From Sclerurus mexicanus (Eukaryota; Chordata; Aves; Passeriformes; Furnariidae): 64,000 nucleotides of DNA. Of this stretch, positions 12,424 to 26,900 are shown in pieces. Every line of letters begins with the position of its first letter. Position 1 is the first letter of the stretch. Both the position numbers and the translations under genes were made by a program. A model generated the notes under the pieces. It did not search any database and was not told the origin of the DNA. It worked only from the letters and a program-made list of their open reading frames with translations. Location: contig VWZF01005177.1 in NCBI GenBank assembly GCA_013396755.1, positions 2,086,910-2,150,909 on the forward strand, in the 5' to 3' direction.

Positions 12424-15400
12424 TCCTGTCTAAATATCTTCACCATTTTTTCACATGCCCTGTTCATAATTACTTCAAATTTACTATGTCAAAATGTGAG
12501 GTGAATGAATGAAGGCAATCTCTGCAAATAACTTCTTCCAAGGAATTAAGCAAAACATGCATCACAGAAAGCTGTAGCAGAAAAGGAAGCACCACAGACA
12601 CAGCAGAGCACTGTTCAGACATTTAACAAGTTCTTTATGAAACATAATTCCTAACATTATTTCTTTATAAAGTTCTGTGTTTCAACAGCAACTAATACAG
12701 AAGAACAACTAACAAAAAAACTTACTAGAGGCAGAACATAATTTAATACTAATTCCATGATAATGTAAAATAACATTAAACACTTGGTGCCAGTGAAGTG
12801 AGATGGTTGTGGGGTTGTGTCACATTTATGTCTTCACATCAGAAATGGTCATGTGGTGTTCAGAAGCAAGTTCAATTAATGTCATTTGGAAAAAAGGAAG
12901 CAAGCTCACTGCCTTCACCATCACCAGTTAGTGTACTGCCAGTAGCAATCAAAACTCTTTTACATAAGATGTGGATAGCAAACTCCAAGTCAGTTCTACT
13001 TTGTTTCACACTAATTGTGTAGGATTTTCTGTAATCTACTGTGCTGCACACCAAAAAAACACAATTTGTACCTAAAAACTTGCTGGTTTTAAAAGCTGAA
13101 GTAATTTACATGCTACATAATTGACAAAGAATTCATACAGTACAACCCTGAATAATAAAAATGCAAACTTAAAAGGTTGCAGCTAAGGCAAAATTTTCAA
13201 AAACTGAAGCAATTATTGCTTTTATGACTTCCCTTCAGATGAAATACTGGTAAAGCTACTACCCTTGAGCAGAGCTATTGTAGACAGACGGAAGAAGGAA
13301 TAAATGGTAGGTCAGCCTCACAGACGTCCTACAATGTACAGAAATAAAAAAATACTGCAAGAGGAATTTAAAGGATTTTTAATAAGTAGAGCAGAAAACC
13401 ATGCTGGAAAGACTAAAAGCTGCAACACAGAAGTACCAGGGTAGCATACACACTTACACAAGAAAAGAAATATAGAGGTAACACTGAGTTCCAGTAAATG
13501 GCAAGCAGCTTTGCAGGCATCCTTACCAACAACAGGAACACTACATACATATGAACGTACTGGAACAGAAACTTGCCTAACATATCCCATCTAATTCATT
13601 ATGGCTTGGCCATTTGGTATCCATCTTCATTATCCTTCTCCTCTACAGTTCTGAATTTACTTTTACGCCGATTTATGACATGTCATTCATTTCCACACCC
13701 TTCAGGCAAACACACCTTCTCCTTTGTTTGCCAGAGAGGTGATAAGGTAGCAACAATCCTACTCAGTATAAGAACTTGCAAATAATTCAAAAAAAGGGGG
13801 AGTGGGAAACACGTATGTTCTAAAGTTTGTTTAATGAAGCTTAACACAGAAACTGACTGTCAGTGAACAAGAGAGAATTGTACCTCCTTAGTGCGTAAAT
13901 GAAAAGTATTTACTCATAAAGCAAATTACTCACTTCTCCCTAATTTCATATTATTCACATCCTGTTTTCTGCTTACCACATAAAAGGCTGCCTTGCTTCA
14001 CTTAGATCTACCTACTTCCCCAGAACACAGCATTGACAAAGAACATGCCCTGTAGAACTTACTACTCTGACTGTATTAAATAGTAGTATTTATGGTACTG
14101 AAATACTCTTTCAGAAGTCTGCTCTTTGATCAGTTCTCATCAGGACACAGACAACACCGACTCTGATTTATTTAGAGCATTGTCCCATGCCGGAGAGGTC
14201 TCCCCTGTACACCAACATCAGGTTCCCGCCATACCTTCTGAGATGGCAGACTTGACAAAACCTCACTAGTGAAGTTCTTAGATTCCAGCAGCAAGGACAT
14301 GCAGCTAAATGACAAAGTGGACCACATCTTCATATGATCTCACCTTAGCACTATAAATCAGTCTCTGCATTCCACATCCCCATTCCAAGAGCCAAAATTC
14401 TTTATTACATCACTTAAGTTAGATGACAAGAGGCAATCTGAGCATCTTTGCAAAGAACTGCACATGGGTGATCAAACCAGAACGAGTGCCAAAATGAAGC
14501 ACAAAAAAGAGATAATACATTAGCCTTTTTTGATCATACATGATCAGTTTAAAAACCACTAAACGACTACATGGGAGACAAGTTCAGTAGAAAGTATTAA
14601 TTTTCTCCCATGTGCCACAGAAGTCAGATTTAAGGCCAAAGTCCCCAATACTAACTGAAGTTAAAAGATATTTGGTAGAATGACCTGTCATCCAAAACAC
14701 TCCTCATTAAAAATTAATGCACATTTCCCTGAAATATATAGTGGGTTGGGGAACTTTTTTGTGCAAGAAGACATTGGGTAAAATGATCCACATTCTGCTT
14801 TTATAAAAGAAGTTCCTTTAAATTAGCTGATTGGCAGTATCAATTATCACAAGACTCAAATAATAAACACTTCACATGTATTTCAACAAATAAAGCTTAA
14901 CAAAAACTTCTAATAACATCATGTCTTTTGCAACAGTTGACTTCAGGGAGACTGTACCAGGCCAGTGCAACAATGGGGGAAAACAGATACAAACTCCACA
15001 AAAGATAAAAAAAAAAAAAAGGGAAACATGTGAGTGGTACATGTGTTTTTGAGTGGTACATTAAACCTCCTGGGATTTGCAAGGATAAAGCTGAGGTCTT
15101 AACACTCATTATGTATATACATGCAGAGAGAAAATAGAAAAGCCCTAAGCCCCCAACATATTAGATACATACCAAGTATAGCCATCCTGCCTAAGGGATC
15201 TTAACATAACTGATATTTTAGGATACAAAAGAGAGTACCATCTATTAGTATTTCTATGAAGTGACAATTTACCTAGCAATATCTAGGCTAATAATATTCA
15301 GATGGGGAATCCACAACTCCAGAAGAGAAATATCTTCAAACAAATTTAGTAACTTCCTACTCTTGAGCCAGATCTGGGTCAATTTAGCTTGCTCGCATAA

Positions 15401-16502
15401 AACCCAGATTCAGGTGATATAACATGGGACTGTAAAGAAAAGTAACACTGTACAGAGGTGGGATGCTGTCACACCAAAATGGTCCTGTGCAAAAAAGACA
15501 GATTTAGTGAACATGCATACAGTTCAAAAAGCAGGAAGTGAAACTTGTTTTACAGGAAAATATTATTCAGCAGAGAAAAATAAATTATAGTAGAGTCAAC
15601 TACTCAAGACTCTCTTCTGCTTTTCCTTACTGTACTCAATCATTCCAGATGCCAATGCTAGAGAAATGCTGAAGTACAATTCATTAAAAGCACATGAGAC
15701 AAATTCAATACCATGGGGTATTTAACTGATGCAGAAAATATTTCACAGATTGTATCTGAGCAGAAAGTCAAAAGTAAACAGCAGGTAAGCCCAAGAGCAA
15801 ATTTTTATTCCATATCAGTCACTGAAAACAAGTTATTTATGACTGCCATTGGTGTAAGCCTGCAATGGCCATCTGCTAAACTAATCTACAAAAGACAAAG
15901 GCTAACCGAAATTACATAAAAATCTCTTTAGATGAGAAAATAGAACATGTTGAGCTAGAAGCACGTCTTTAAAGAATGAACTCGTTTCACCAGACTACCA
16001 GAGATCTTTTGATTTATGCAGTTTGTCTCCTTATCCCAAGGATATCACACACCCACAGTCAAATATAAGTGATTTCTAGAAACACAACAGAATAAAGGAT
16101 GCTCTGAACAGTCATTTTCAAAGTTAAACTTTCTCAGCAGTAACTGCCACACACACACAGATACCCCATTCTCAGTGCTTTCTTTTGATGTGTCCCTCTG
16201 CATACAGATTTTTTCATCCTATTATTACTGCTATATATATACAGTACCTGGCAGAGAACTCTGCTACAGATGTTCACAGGCTGCTGTATGAGTACATGTG
16301 AGTTACATGCAACTGGCCACCACCAAACAGTAAATATTATGCATACAATGTGGGTGCTCTGTGCAAGAGCACAAACTGAACAAAAGAGAAATTTGTATTC
16401 CACAGTATCTATCTATTTTCTCCAGCAGTCAAGAGCTATTTTTAAGAAACAGTTACATAACTAAGTAGAACAATTTTTAGATTAACAGGTTCTATTTTCC
16501 GC

Positions 16503-16549
16503 NNNNNNNNNNNNNNNNNNNNNNNNNNNTCCCCCCCCCCCCCCCCCCC
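16503..16549. other. 27-N gap followed by T and a run of 19 C
   Basis: Unknown bases at 16503-16529 are followed by t and then C at 16531-16549, with further C-rich sequence to 16559. The homopolymer is a likely cause of the gap and its length is not trustworthy. The minus strand would be a poly-G run. Confidence 0.95.
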
Positions 16550-16910
16550 AGGCCCCCCAGGGTAAGAGGATAAAGCAATATTCCAGAACAGCAGTCACGT
16601 AAACAGGCAACTTCGTTTTGCTGAAATAGAAGCATGAATGAAAACCTATACTGCCACAGGGAACTTTTCCTTTGTGGTTGGCTGTTTCATTTTTATAAAA
16701 GTCTAGGTCTTAAGCTGGATTTGCCCTTTTATGAAGGCCAGCTACTGCTTCCAACTCCATTTTCCAACAACAAGCACTTAACAGTGGAGACATGAGGAAA
16801 TTAAATATCCCCCTAGGACTTCATTGAAAGTAATGGCTAAAGGGGAAAAATACTAGAGATGTCACAATGTATCTCTTCTCCTTCCTTTCTAAATCTGCAA
16901 GATACCTATG

Positions 16911-16978
16911 CTCCAGGGATGGTGACTCAACTACTCTCCTGGGCAGCCTATTCCAGTATTTGACAACCCTTTAATGGG
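16911..16978 (-). mobile_element. CR1 LINE fragment
   Basis: The plus strand reads ctccagggatggtgactc ... cctgggcagcctattcc ... tttgacaaccct, which is the reverse complement of the conserved CR1 block coding for the gctgcccaggga region. It is short and has no tail. Confidence 0.8.
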
Positions 16979-19900
16979 TAACTTCCAGGTATCACACACA
17001 CTTCTGTACAGTAAGAGCACATGTGTACATCACCCAGACAGAAAAAGAAATCCTTTAACAGACAGAAGCAGGTGCTCTATAAGCAGCCACAGCAGCAAGG
17101 CTGCCATGGGTCCAGTGAGGCACAGGGATACTTACTGCTTCATGGCTTTCACTGCTTCATAGCAAGATTGTCCCTGTCTGCCTTCTTCCTCCTTCCTTCT
17201 GCTGCAGACAAAGGTCAGGCCAGGTCGCCAGACACAGGCAGCTTGCCTTGCTGCAGCACTGCCACTGCTATGCACCTCTTGGAAGCAGTTAATGTACCAC
17301 AAGCCATTTACTTAATACACTTTGGGAATACCTATATCAAGCAGTAATCCCTTCCAAGGGTCAGAAATCATCTCAAGGAATCCCAAAAATTCAACTGTTG
17401 CCTCAAGAAACTCATTGGGGAAGTCTCTCCCCTTCAGATGCTGATCCCCAAATAGTACAAGAATAACAGGTTAACAGAAGCTCATATTCAACTGCAATAG
17501 GTCTGCTGAGGACCTAGCAGTCTTGGTCTATATAATTACTTAGCAAGACTTGAGAAAAACCATGTATTTAAACAAGACATTAAAAAAAAAATTAGAAAAG
17601 GGAAAAAATCCCAAACAAGCAGAAAAAAAAAAAATCAAACCTGAAAACAAGTATTAAAAAACCCCAGAAAGTAAATACAGGAAAGAGTAAAATACAATAT
17701 TGCAGAAGTCACTCCAGCACTCTGTTTTCTAACTTTTATAATCTTAGCTTTCCTACTCTATCCTTCATTTAATATACAATCTCACCTTCCATTAACGTGT
17801 CTTAGACACTTTAGGGCTCTGATAAAAAAATTAACAGCCTACTCCACATGTAGGTCACCATCTGGAACCCAGCTCAGGTCACAGAGGATTAACCTTAAAT
17901 TGGATTTTAGCATAGCTCTATATCCTACAGAAGTAGTCACTTTTTATACTCCAAAAATTAAGCCCCGTTAATCCTTATTTCTCAAGTTAATTACAGGAGG
18001 CAAAGTGTTACAACAACTATCCTAATGTCACTCAGTAAACCTTACCTGTTTCCTCCCACTGCTCTCTACATTGAGCAGTACTGGCTACCCTGGTTTAATG
18101 TGTGTGTTTTACATTTCACAAATTCAAGCAGAACAAAAAGAAGGAATAAACTGGGGGGAAAGAGGGTAAGACCCACCTGGAATTCACAGCATTTTCCTAT
18201 AGAAACTAAAAGCATGATACTTGCCAAAGGAATTTGATATTCCTATAATTAAGGTACACATTCTGAAAGCAACAAGAAGATACGGAAACGCTACTCTATT
18301 CCATCCTGTGAAACTGATTACAATACAAAAAACAGATGTGGAAACCCCCTTGCTTTCCTGCATCATCTGGCTTTCACCATTTTGACTGCAGCTTCTAATA
18401 TTCTCTTTTCCAGACCAATCTGTGAAGCCATGATACTAAGACTTAACAACTGAAAGTTGTTCTAATTCCAGTACACAATTTACCTACAGTTTAAAACAAA
18501 GGAGCAGGATTCATGCTTCTGTAATGCTCATAAACAATTCTTCCTCCAGGTTCTCCAACTTCCACACTCTCAGGACTTAATTTTACATTTTTTTTGGAGG
18601 ACAATTGGCAGTTTGAGCAAATGTGAATAATACACAGGTAAAATTAGCAGTGTTAATTCGGAGTCTATATTTAGAACAAAAGTACACACTCTTAGGAGGA
18701 TTTCTGTACTCTAAAAAATAAGCCTCCATTCCAAAAGAGAACTACTATGTCCGCCGTATATGTCCACCATCGGAGAAGCCATGAAGGATAATTTTAAACG
18801 CAGGAGGAAAAAAAATCCCAGAGTTCATGCATGTTGCCATCTGAATAATATTACTGTTAAGTTTTCCTTATATATACAGATTGAAATGCTTGACAGTGTT
18901 TCTTCACCTGCTAGTAGTTTGTCTGTGAAGTAATGGCAAATATATACTATTAATCTGAACCTGTATGTCACTTTTTTTTGAATATTCTGAAAACTAAGGT
19001 CATCCATGCCCTTTGAAAAGGCTGACTGAAAGATCTGATTTCAACTATAACCGATGCTTAAATAACCGGATACCAAATCAGGAGAGAAATGCATAATGCC
19101 CTGTAGAGTCTTTTATCCCAGCTCTTCTAATGACAATATTTACCTTTGTAAGTAATTTCTAAAATAAAAATATTTTAAAAAAATTAACAACAATTTACTG
19201 CTGCTCCATTTTTCACCAGCAATCCATTTCTAGAAGTTATTGTTTCTCCACCCATTATGGCACAGAAAAGATAGTTTACTGCCCTGACATTACAATTTAA
19301 TTAAATGAAAACAACAAATCCAATTAAATAATAGAAGCAAGAAAATAAAAGTAATTAATTATGAAAAATGCTTTAACAGAATGTTTCTCCTCCCCAAAGA
19401 CCAAAAATTCCTTTGCCAAATTATATGTATGTCAGGCACCACTTGGTCCACCAAATTCATCCTCCCTGGAATGAAATACAAATTATATCAACAGTCTCAG
19501 ATTAAAAGACTTGACTATAGGTAACAGAACTGTATCCTAACTCCAACTTGTGGATTTGAGATTATTTCTGTAGTCATTTAAGATAAAACACGCTAAAGCA
19601 TTCGAAACAAAAAGAAGGCAACACACACTTACAAAAAAAAATCCTTCCTTGGTAAAGTTCTGAAGGTTGATCACCATAATTCTAGAAACCATCTTGGCAT
19701 CTCAGTTCCCAAAGGCAAGGTTTACCTAGCACCTGAATGGGATGCTGCTTCAATGCCAATACACCTTCCTGAGTACCCACGGAATATCCAGTAGTACTGA
19801 GCAGAGCCCTTCATGTTTACACAGAGCACACCACATAAGAACTGCAGAGTTATTTGAAGTGCTGCTACATGTATTGCTACCCAGTCTTCTGAACAGTCTC

Positions 19901-22646
19901 TCCTAGACAATATGAAAACAGAAGAGTTGTTTGCAGACAACTAACAAGCTTGAACACATATAAGCTACATTACATTTTTCTTCTTTTAGTGATCACTTCT
20001 CTCTGCTCCCCATGAAAACTGGAAGACAGTTTTTATGTCCCTTTTGTTTTCTGATGCGGACAGTTAAAAGTACAGAGCAAGAGGTGGGAGAGCAGGGAAT
20101 GTTTCAATTGCTGTCTTTGATAATGGAAAGAATTTAGTGTTTACAAACTTATTTCCAGTTGTTGCCTGATATATTTAGATATTTATAGTACTCACCACTA
20201 TGGTATCCAAGCACATTAGCAGTGCTATGACCCACATGAAAAAAAACCAAACCCAAAACTGTTTCTTCTCCACTCTCCAGCCTAATAACAAACACCTCAG
20301 TTAAGGTATTACTAGCACAGTATGTTCCATAAATTAAAAATGAACTCTTAAGAAGATAGACTCAATTTCAGATCTTACTTTTTGATTAAAACAAGCAGGG
20401 AACAAAGTATATCATAAAAGCTTATGTGGGAGAAAACAGATTACCAGGATGTGCTCTCTGGATCTGATATAAAGTCAGCTACATAACTACTAGCTCAGAA
20501 AGTCTGAATCATACTTACAGCAAGTATTTAAATTTTAGAAATCTACAGTTGACTAATTACATTAATAATTGAAGTCATCTTTCACCCCACAGAAACACAA
20601 GACAGTCATTTTGCGCAATGCGGTATCTAATGTGTTCTTCAGGGTTACCCAATAGCCCCAGTAAATCCCTAACATAGCAAATTGTAATGGCATTCAGCCC
20701 ACATCCAAGCTACCAGGATGAAATCTGAAACTCTGCAAAGGGTAGCAATTTTAGAAGCTACACACAGATCTTCACATTCCCACTCAAGTGGTATAACGTT
20801 ATTGATGCACTTTAGCTTCAAAGAGAGGCTGACACAAAAGATTTTTGATAATCAAAACTACCATGCCTCACACTCCACAGAATATTTTTAATCAGCCACT
20901 GTTAAATTTGCTTTCACATCTTGGGCTAGCATTGGTAGGCAGATTAGACACAATTACAGTATTGAAATAATGAAGCAGTGGAACCAACTGCATCAATAAC
21001 AATTATAAACACTGAGTGCAAGAACAGCTTCTAACAGAAACTCCAGATATATTTTTATCCTGTATTTCTGCAATGTACCTTATTTTTAGATTTTCATTTA
21101 TATTCTCAGTTATTACAGGCCAAAAATATTAATGATATTGGAAAAACAAGCATGATAACTGTTTTACATATATACACCCATTCAGGCTCCTACACACATA
21201 CAATAGGCACATATTGCCTATTAGTAAATCCATCTATGTATGCACATGTACAAAGATACACTGATTTAACCAGCATCCCAAACCAGTAAGTTTCAGAGGA
21301 AAAGGGGGAAAAAAAAAAATCCATGCTTCTCTAAGCTTGATATCGACTTCTGAAACACAGAAGTCCACCATATGCACCATGTACCATCAAGTCGCACATT
21401 TACCTCCCAAAAACTAGAATAACACCCACCCACGTAAGTACTGGTCTAATTAACTTTTACAGTAAATTAACGGTATACTATTTCCATGGGAGTGCAGTAC
21501 TCTCAGAGTCATATAAACATGAACTCTTGGCAGTAAGTCACATGCTTTATCAATTCTACTAGACTATGCTACCTGCCAGGATTAAAATAAATATTCATAT
21601 GTATTCATACTATTCCTACCTACTTTCAAATTCCCATTTCATTCCAAAACTTCAAAGTACTTATTTAAGAGCTTCTGAATTTTTCACATTCCTCATCTCC
21701 TTACAAAAGTATCTGTCCCTATTTCCATTAACAAATAAATTTTAATTTCCATTAAAAAAATAAATTCCACTCACAAGTAAACACAAACCCTTCAATTTTT
21801 GTTATTCACTCATCATGTCTACATATATAAAATATCTTTGTATCCTACAAGAGTTTGATGATGTCACTCACTGACATTAGTCTTACCATGTAGAAAAACA
21901 ATGCAACTCTCCCAGATCTTATTTCACAAAGAAAAACAAGGAGAAAAAAAAAAATCAGAGAAAAAGAAGGATAAAAGTACTACTGCACCATCTCATGAAG
22001 ATATTCTAGAAGCTGAAATGCCATCAGTATAAATTAAGGACTGTTTGTTCTCTTATTGATATCACATACTGTTCTTTTTAAGACAAGACCCAAGTTTTAC
22101 AAGAACTGAGCAATTACGAACATCAGAAATTACGAAGACTGTAAAACAGGAAGTCTGACCAGAACTAACCTTTAACTGCTTTCTTTTTTTTAAGAAACTG
22201 ACACTGAAACAAATAACAAGCTGAAGCAACTGTGTATGTAAAGCTAATCCAGTTAGGCATCCTGTATTGAAGTCCTCTGTCATGGTTTCCTCAGCATCAA
22301 TGAATAAGATCATTTGAATACATGGTGAAGGAGAGAGAGATTTCATGGAAAGGTCTGAATTTGGAAAGCACGCTTATCCTGCGAACTACTTCAAGTCCCT
22401 CTCTTCTCCCTGCACTCCATTATGAGAGAGATGGGACACTAATGAGACCTGACAAGGAATACTCAAACTGGTGATACTGACGTGAGTCAAAATGAGAGAG
22501 AAAGTAATGTAAGATCCAGTTCAGACCTCATGTCACAGGGGCAGCTCACTTTCGATTTTACAGAAGCCATTAATCACTCAGAACTTTTCAGAGACTATAT
22601 GAGACAATAGATATGCAAGGAACCCCCCCAAAATGTTGCAGTGTTA

Positions 22647-22718
22647 CCATAGAATTAGAGAATGGCTTGAGTTGAAAGGGACCTTAAGAGATCGCCTAGT
22701 TTCAGACCTGCAATGTGT
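22647..22718 (-). mobile_element. CR1 LINE 3' end fragment
   Basis: It starts on the plus strand with the reverse-complemented tail (ccatagaattagagaatgg), followed by gagttgaaagggacctta, the reverse complement of the CR1 terminal 3' UTR. It is degenerate and about 70 bp long. Confidence 0.8.
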
Positions 22719-23615
22719 GTTTTCTTTACAAAGGCTTTTTCTCCACCATGAGCATTTTTACTCCCAGTCTAAATAGGGTAAAATAGCAAAAAAAGATAAA
22801 TTCAGCACTCCTTATTTGAATTCTTAATACTATTTAATTTTTTTTTCAACAGGACTTCTTTTAGCTATTAAGATTTCTCTAACATATGAGGAGAACCACA
22901 ACTCCACTATGGATGCCCCAGTGAATGCAACTCCCTTTCTATGCACTCTGAACATATTTTTAATTCACTTTTCAAGCTGAGCTAATTAGAATTAAAACCT
23001 TGCCATCACTCTCAACAGAGAAGTATGAGTGCAATGCAGACGGCTGATGCAATGAGAAAGCAACAAGTACTTCTAATGGTATCACCTCCCTAAAGGAAAA
23101 CTTGCTCCAAAAACACCGCTCACCCAATTAAAAAGTGTCTGTTTATTTAGAATTTGTACATAAGATAGAACAATAAACTATAATCTTACCAAGAATCTCT
23201 AGGTGCTTCTATAGTAAAACTTATAAACTTAGTAAAACTGAGAACTTCTTGACACTTTATACAATAAATGCTACTGTTTAAATTAGCCTAGAAAAACGGT
23301 TATAATTTTGAAAATACAAAATATATATTTTAGCTTTTGACAGCAACAGGCTAAGCCCTGATGGAAAAGGATGTGCCACTAAGATTTTATCATAGCTCAT
23401 ACAACTTAAGAAAAATGCACAGGATACTGTCTTCTGATTCAAAGACCAACATCAATAATAAAAATCATCTGCATGTTTAAGAATAGCAGTCCAAACACAG
23501 GGACTCATTCAACGCAAGATATATAAAAAAATTTACATATATTTAAAGTCTCTTTTGTACTATTTAGGCTTGTTAAAAACTAGAGGAGTTAGTATTTAAC
23601 TAGAACACAGTTATA

Positions 23616-23650
23616 GAAAAAAAAAACAACCAAAAAACAACAAAACAAAA
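23616..23650. repeat. A-rich (CAA/AAAC) low-complexity tract
   Basis: This is an A-rich run with scattered C. It could be an old poly-A or simple repeat; no element body is recognised beside it. Confidence 0.8.
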
Positions 23651-23767
23651 TCAAGACAACCCACCCATCCCAAAAAATACATGAATGGCAGATAGCTAAA
23701 TTTACTGACCACACTTTCTCTGGTAGTAGCATTTAAAACAAGGGTCAACAACACAAAAACTGTAGCT

Positions 23768-23940
23768 TGGTAGATTCAGGCTGGACATTAGGGGAAAACT
23801 CTTCATAAGGACATCCTGTAGGACTGCAACAGGTTATTCAAAGGGGTTGAGGTGCCTGCCAAGGTTTTCAAGAATCAGCAAGACAAAGTCATGGCTGACC
23901 TGGTCTGTGTTGGTGATGATCCTGCCCTGAACACAGGGCT
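23768..23940 (+). mobile_element. CR1 LINE fragment (diverged)
   Basis: The sequence gattcaggctggacattagg, a cttcataagg stretch, caacaggttattcaaaggg and catggctgacctgg follows the order of the CR1 3' region but with many differences and no tail. The boundaries are approximate. Confidence 0.7.
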
Positions 23941-26900
23941 GAAAACACAGACCACCAACAGTCTTTTCCAAACTAACAATTCTACAGCATGAAAATATCC
24001 AACACAAATTCTTTCTCAATAAGACTAAAATCATCATTAATTTTGCATTAAAAGCATCTGAATTAAACTCTTTGCTTCATAGTTTCAGATGAGCTAGGCT
24101 GTGACATTTAAACTATCAAGCACCAGGTGAGTTGCAATGAACCAACATACAACCAGGTCTAATTTGTCACAGGCAGTCCGTACCAAGTGTCACATGCATT
24201 TAAGAGGTGCTCATCATGTCACAGCTATATTATTATCTGGCAGGATGAAAGCAAAAGTCTTTTCCACTTCCACCCCTTTTTGAGGGACATACTGTCAAAT
24301 GCAGTATGCTGTCATCTCAAAACAGCAAGGTAATTTCTTCTGGAACGCTAAGTTTGTGTTAAAAAAAAGGCCTCCTGCAATCCACTGAATTTGATAGCAA
24401 CATCCTTATAACCTTTCTGTTCAAAGCCACTTCTTACTCTCCTGAGTTAAAAAATTAAATAAATATCACTCAGTCATAAAGAAACAAGGCATTAATTGTA
24501 ATATAAGGACAATTAACAAGGAGGGTGATGCTAATTTATGTTTATGTAATCCATAAATGTAACACATTATTAACATCTCCCAAGTATATTTTGTTTTACT
24601 TTTTCAATTAAAGGAATAAGTGCCTGGAGGAACAGCAAGATAGGGAACAGAGTACTGAAGAGGGTGCAATTCCTGAGCATTAGAGGAGTACCAGACATTA
24701 AACAAGAAGAAATTGACCTAAAAATTGGAAAAGTTACTCCTGTATATTTCCTGGTTTTCACTGTTATTAAAAGAAATTTGGAAAACGCTACATAGGACTG
24801 GTGTCAGCGACATCAGGCATTAGAGGGAATAAAACACATTACGTTTTTTTCCTGCCAGTCATCTCTCTACCTCTAAGAACATACATAATTTTATTCTTAC
24901 ATAAACACCTAAATTGCCTTTTGATTTTTTTTCTGATCTTGCTACTTAAAACACATTTTAAAACAATATACACATACACAGAAAATAGTGTTTAGATGTA
25001 TGCAACTAACATTTCCTACTAGGGATGCCTCAAAAGTGTTTTCCTGTAGAAAAAGCTTGTATATTCACTAAAAGGCTATTCATTACGTAAGTTGTATTTA
25101 TTTTTATAAGCAAAGGTAAACTTTTCAACCTATGATAAACAATAACTACACCAGAAGAACATTAAACTGCAGTAGAAAAATCATCTTTAATGGAAACTTT
25201 TCCCCTTCATCAGTTTCAAAATAGTCAAGGGGCAAGAACATACTTTAAGATGTTTATTATCAACAGAGGGCACTAAAACAAACCAGCAAACTTTCACAAA
25301 GCCACCATGTGGTCACTTCATGAGAGGATTTTTAATCACTCTGGGGGTGGGGAACAAGAGAGGATTTCACAGTAAGGAGCTGGGGACTTTGCTTGGTGGT
25401 TGTATAAAAACACACCACTGACAACAGGAGGGAAAAAATCTTAAAACATCAAATGCAGACAACAGATTCTTCTCACAAGGGCCAATATTCTGCCTTCCAC
25501 AGGATGAGGCTCAACTTCTGCCTTCTAAAAGTAAATGTCACTCTGGAGAAAAGTAAATCCAGGATCTATACCCAGACAAAACCGATCTAACTTTAAGCCA
25601 AAATTTAAGTGAAATAAAAACAACATCACAGGCAGAAAACCGAGGAGTTCGAAGACCAGCAGGCAAGACTCATTACACAAATACAAATATATTAAACCCC
25701 TCACATTTTAAAAATCTACTTTTTTGAAGTTTAATCACTTTTTTCAGTATTATTCACAAGTCATCATGACATAAAGCAAAAAAGGCACTTTTTTATGGAG
25801 GCACATTCTAAGATTTTCTTAGCAACTGCCTTAAAACAGCAGCACATTCAGATGTCACATCTGTAGCATGATGCTTTTGTTCTTTTATTATTCAGTTACA
25901 GAGGGGAAAAGAGCCCTCTCAAACGAAACAGGGAGAAAGAGACAAGGGTTCCAACTCTCACCCTGCCATCAAAACGCTATTTAATGCTACATTTTAGTGA
26001 TCATCCTGCAGTGGTGAGAGAACACAAGGCCTCCAGTTATTAGGCTTCCCCCCCACCCCTCCCCACCGGCAGTGCTAACTCTATTGATATTATCTAGATC
26101 TCAACTGATTCACGAGAAAAGAAATCTCAAGCCACAAGTTCCTTTCAGCCCAGTTCAGAGTTCAGTGCAGCTCTCAACCCAAACACGAAGTGCTGATCCT
26201 CAGAACAAATCACTGGAGCTACCTGGCACATCCAAGTGAACAAAGGAAGTAATTCATATGGTGTTGACAAGAACTGGACAAGAAAGATTTGTCTCTGTGT
26301 TTTGCATATTTTGAAGACTGTTCTTGAGATTACGTACAGCCTTCTTCCACATTATTTTAAAACAGCATTTACAATATCCTATTTTGTACTCAGTTATGAA
26401 GCTAAATTTCAAATGGAGGAATATCTACTGATGAGATGTTCTCACTTCTGCTCTCTTGATATATTTCATCTAAAATTCTCTTAAAACTCAAGTAAGATTT
26501 TTGAATTAAAAACCTTCTTTCACCACAATCCTAAAACGTTTCTACTGGCAAGAACAAAGAACAGTAAAGTTATGAGCTATCAAAGAAATTAAATTTTCTT
26601 ATACATTTCTACATTGAAAAGTCTTTTTCTTCCATCAAGACCAAACATTAAATGATGGATTCACTTCAGCACCCAGTCATCGCTTGATTTTCTGCAAATA
26701 CTTGTATTTGCAATGATTAATGACATGCTAATTTTACACTTGCATTTTTAACTGAAAATACAAAAGAACTGTAAACCTGGGTAAATCAGCTATTACAACT
26801 ACATAGGTGTACCTAAGGTAAGACACAAATCCTCAAATCTCCCAATTTCAGTAAAATTACATTACAGTGTGAGGCTGTGAAGGAGAGTCACAGACTAGAT

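Noticed and set aside
12297..12512. Phe/Val-rich hydrophobic ORF resembling a membrane protein
   Set aside because: It is read through the T/G low-complexity tract, with no splice sites or family match.
17021..17347. 108-codon plus-strand ORF
   Set aside because: No recognisable domain, no exon-like borders, and it lies inside an intron. It is best explained as chance in a GC-richer patch.
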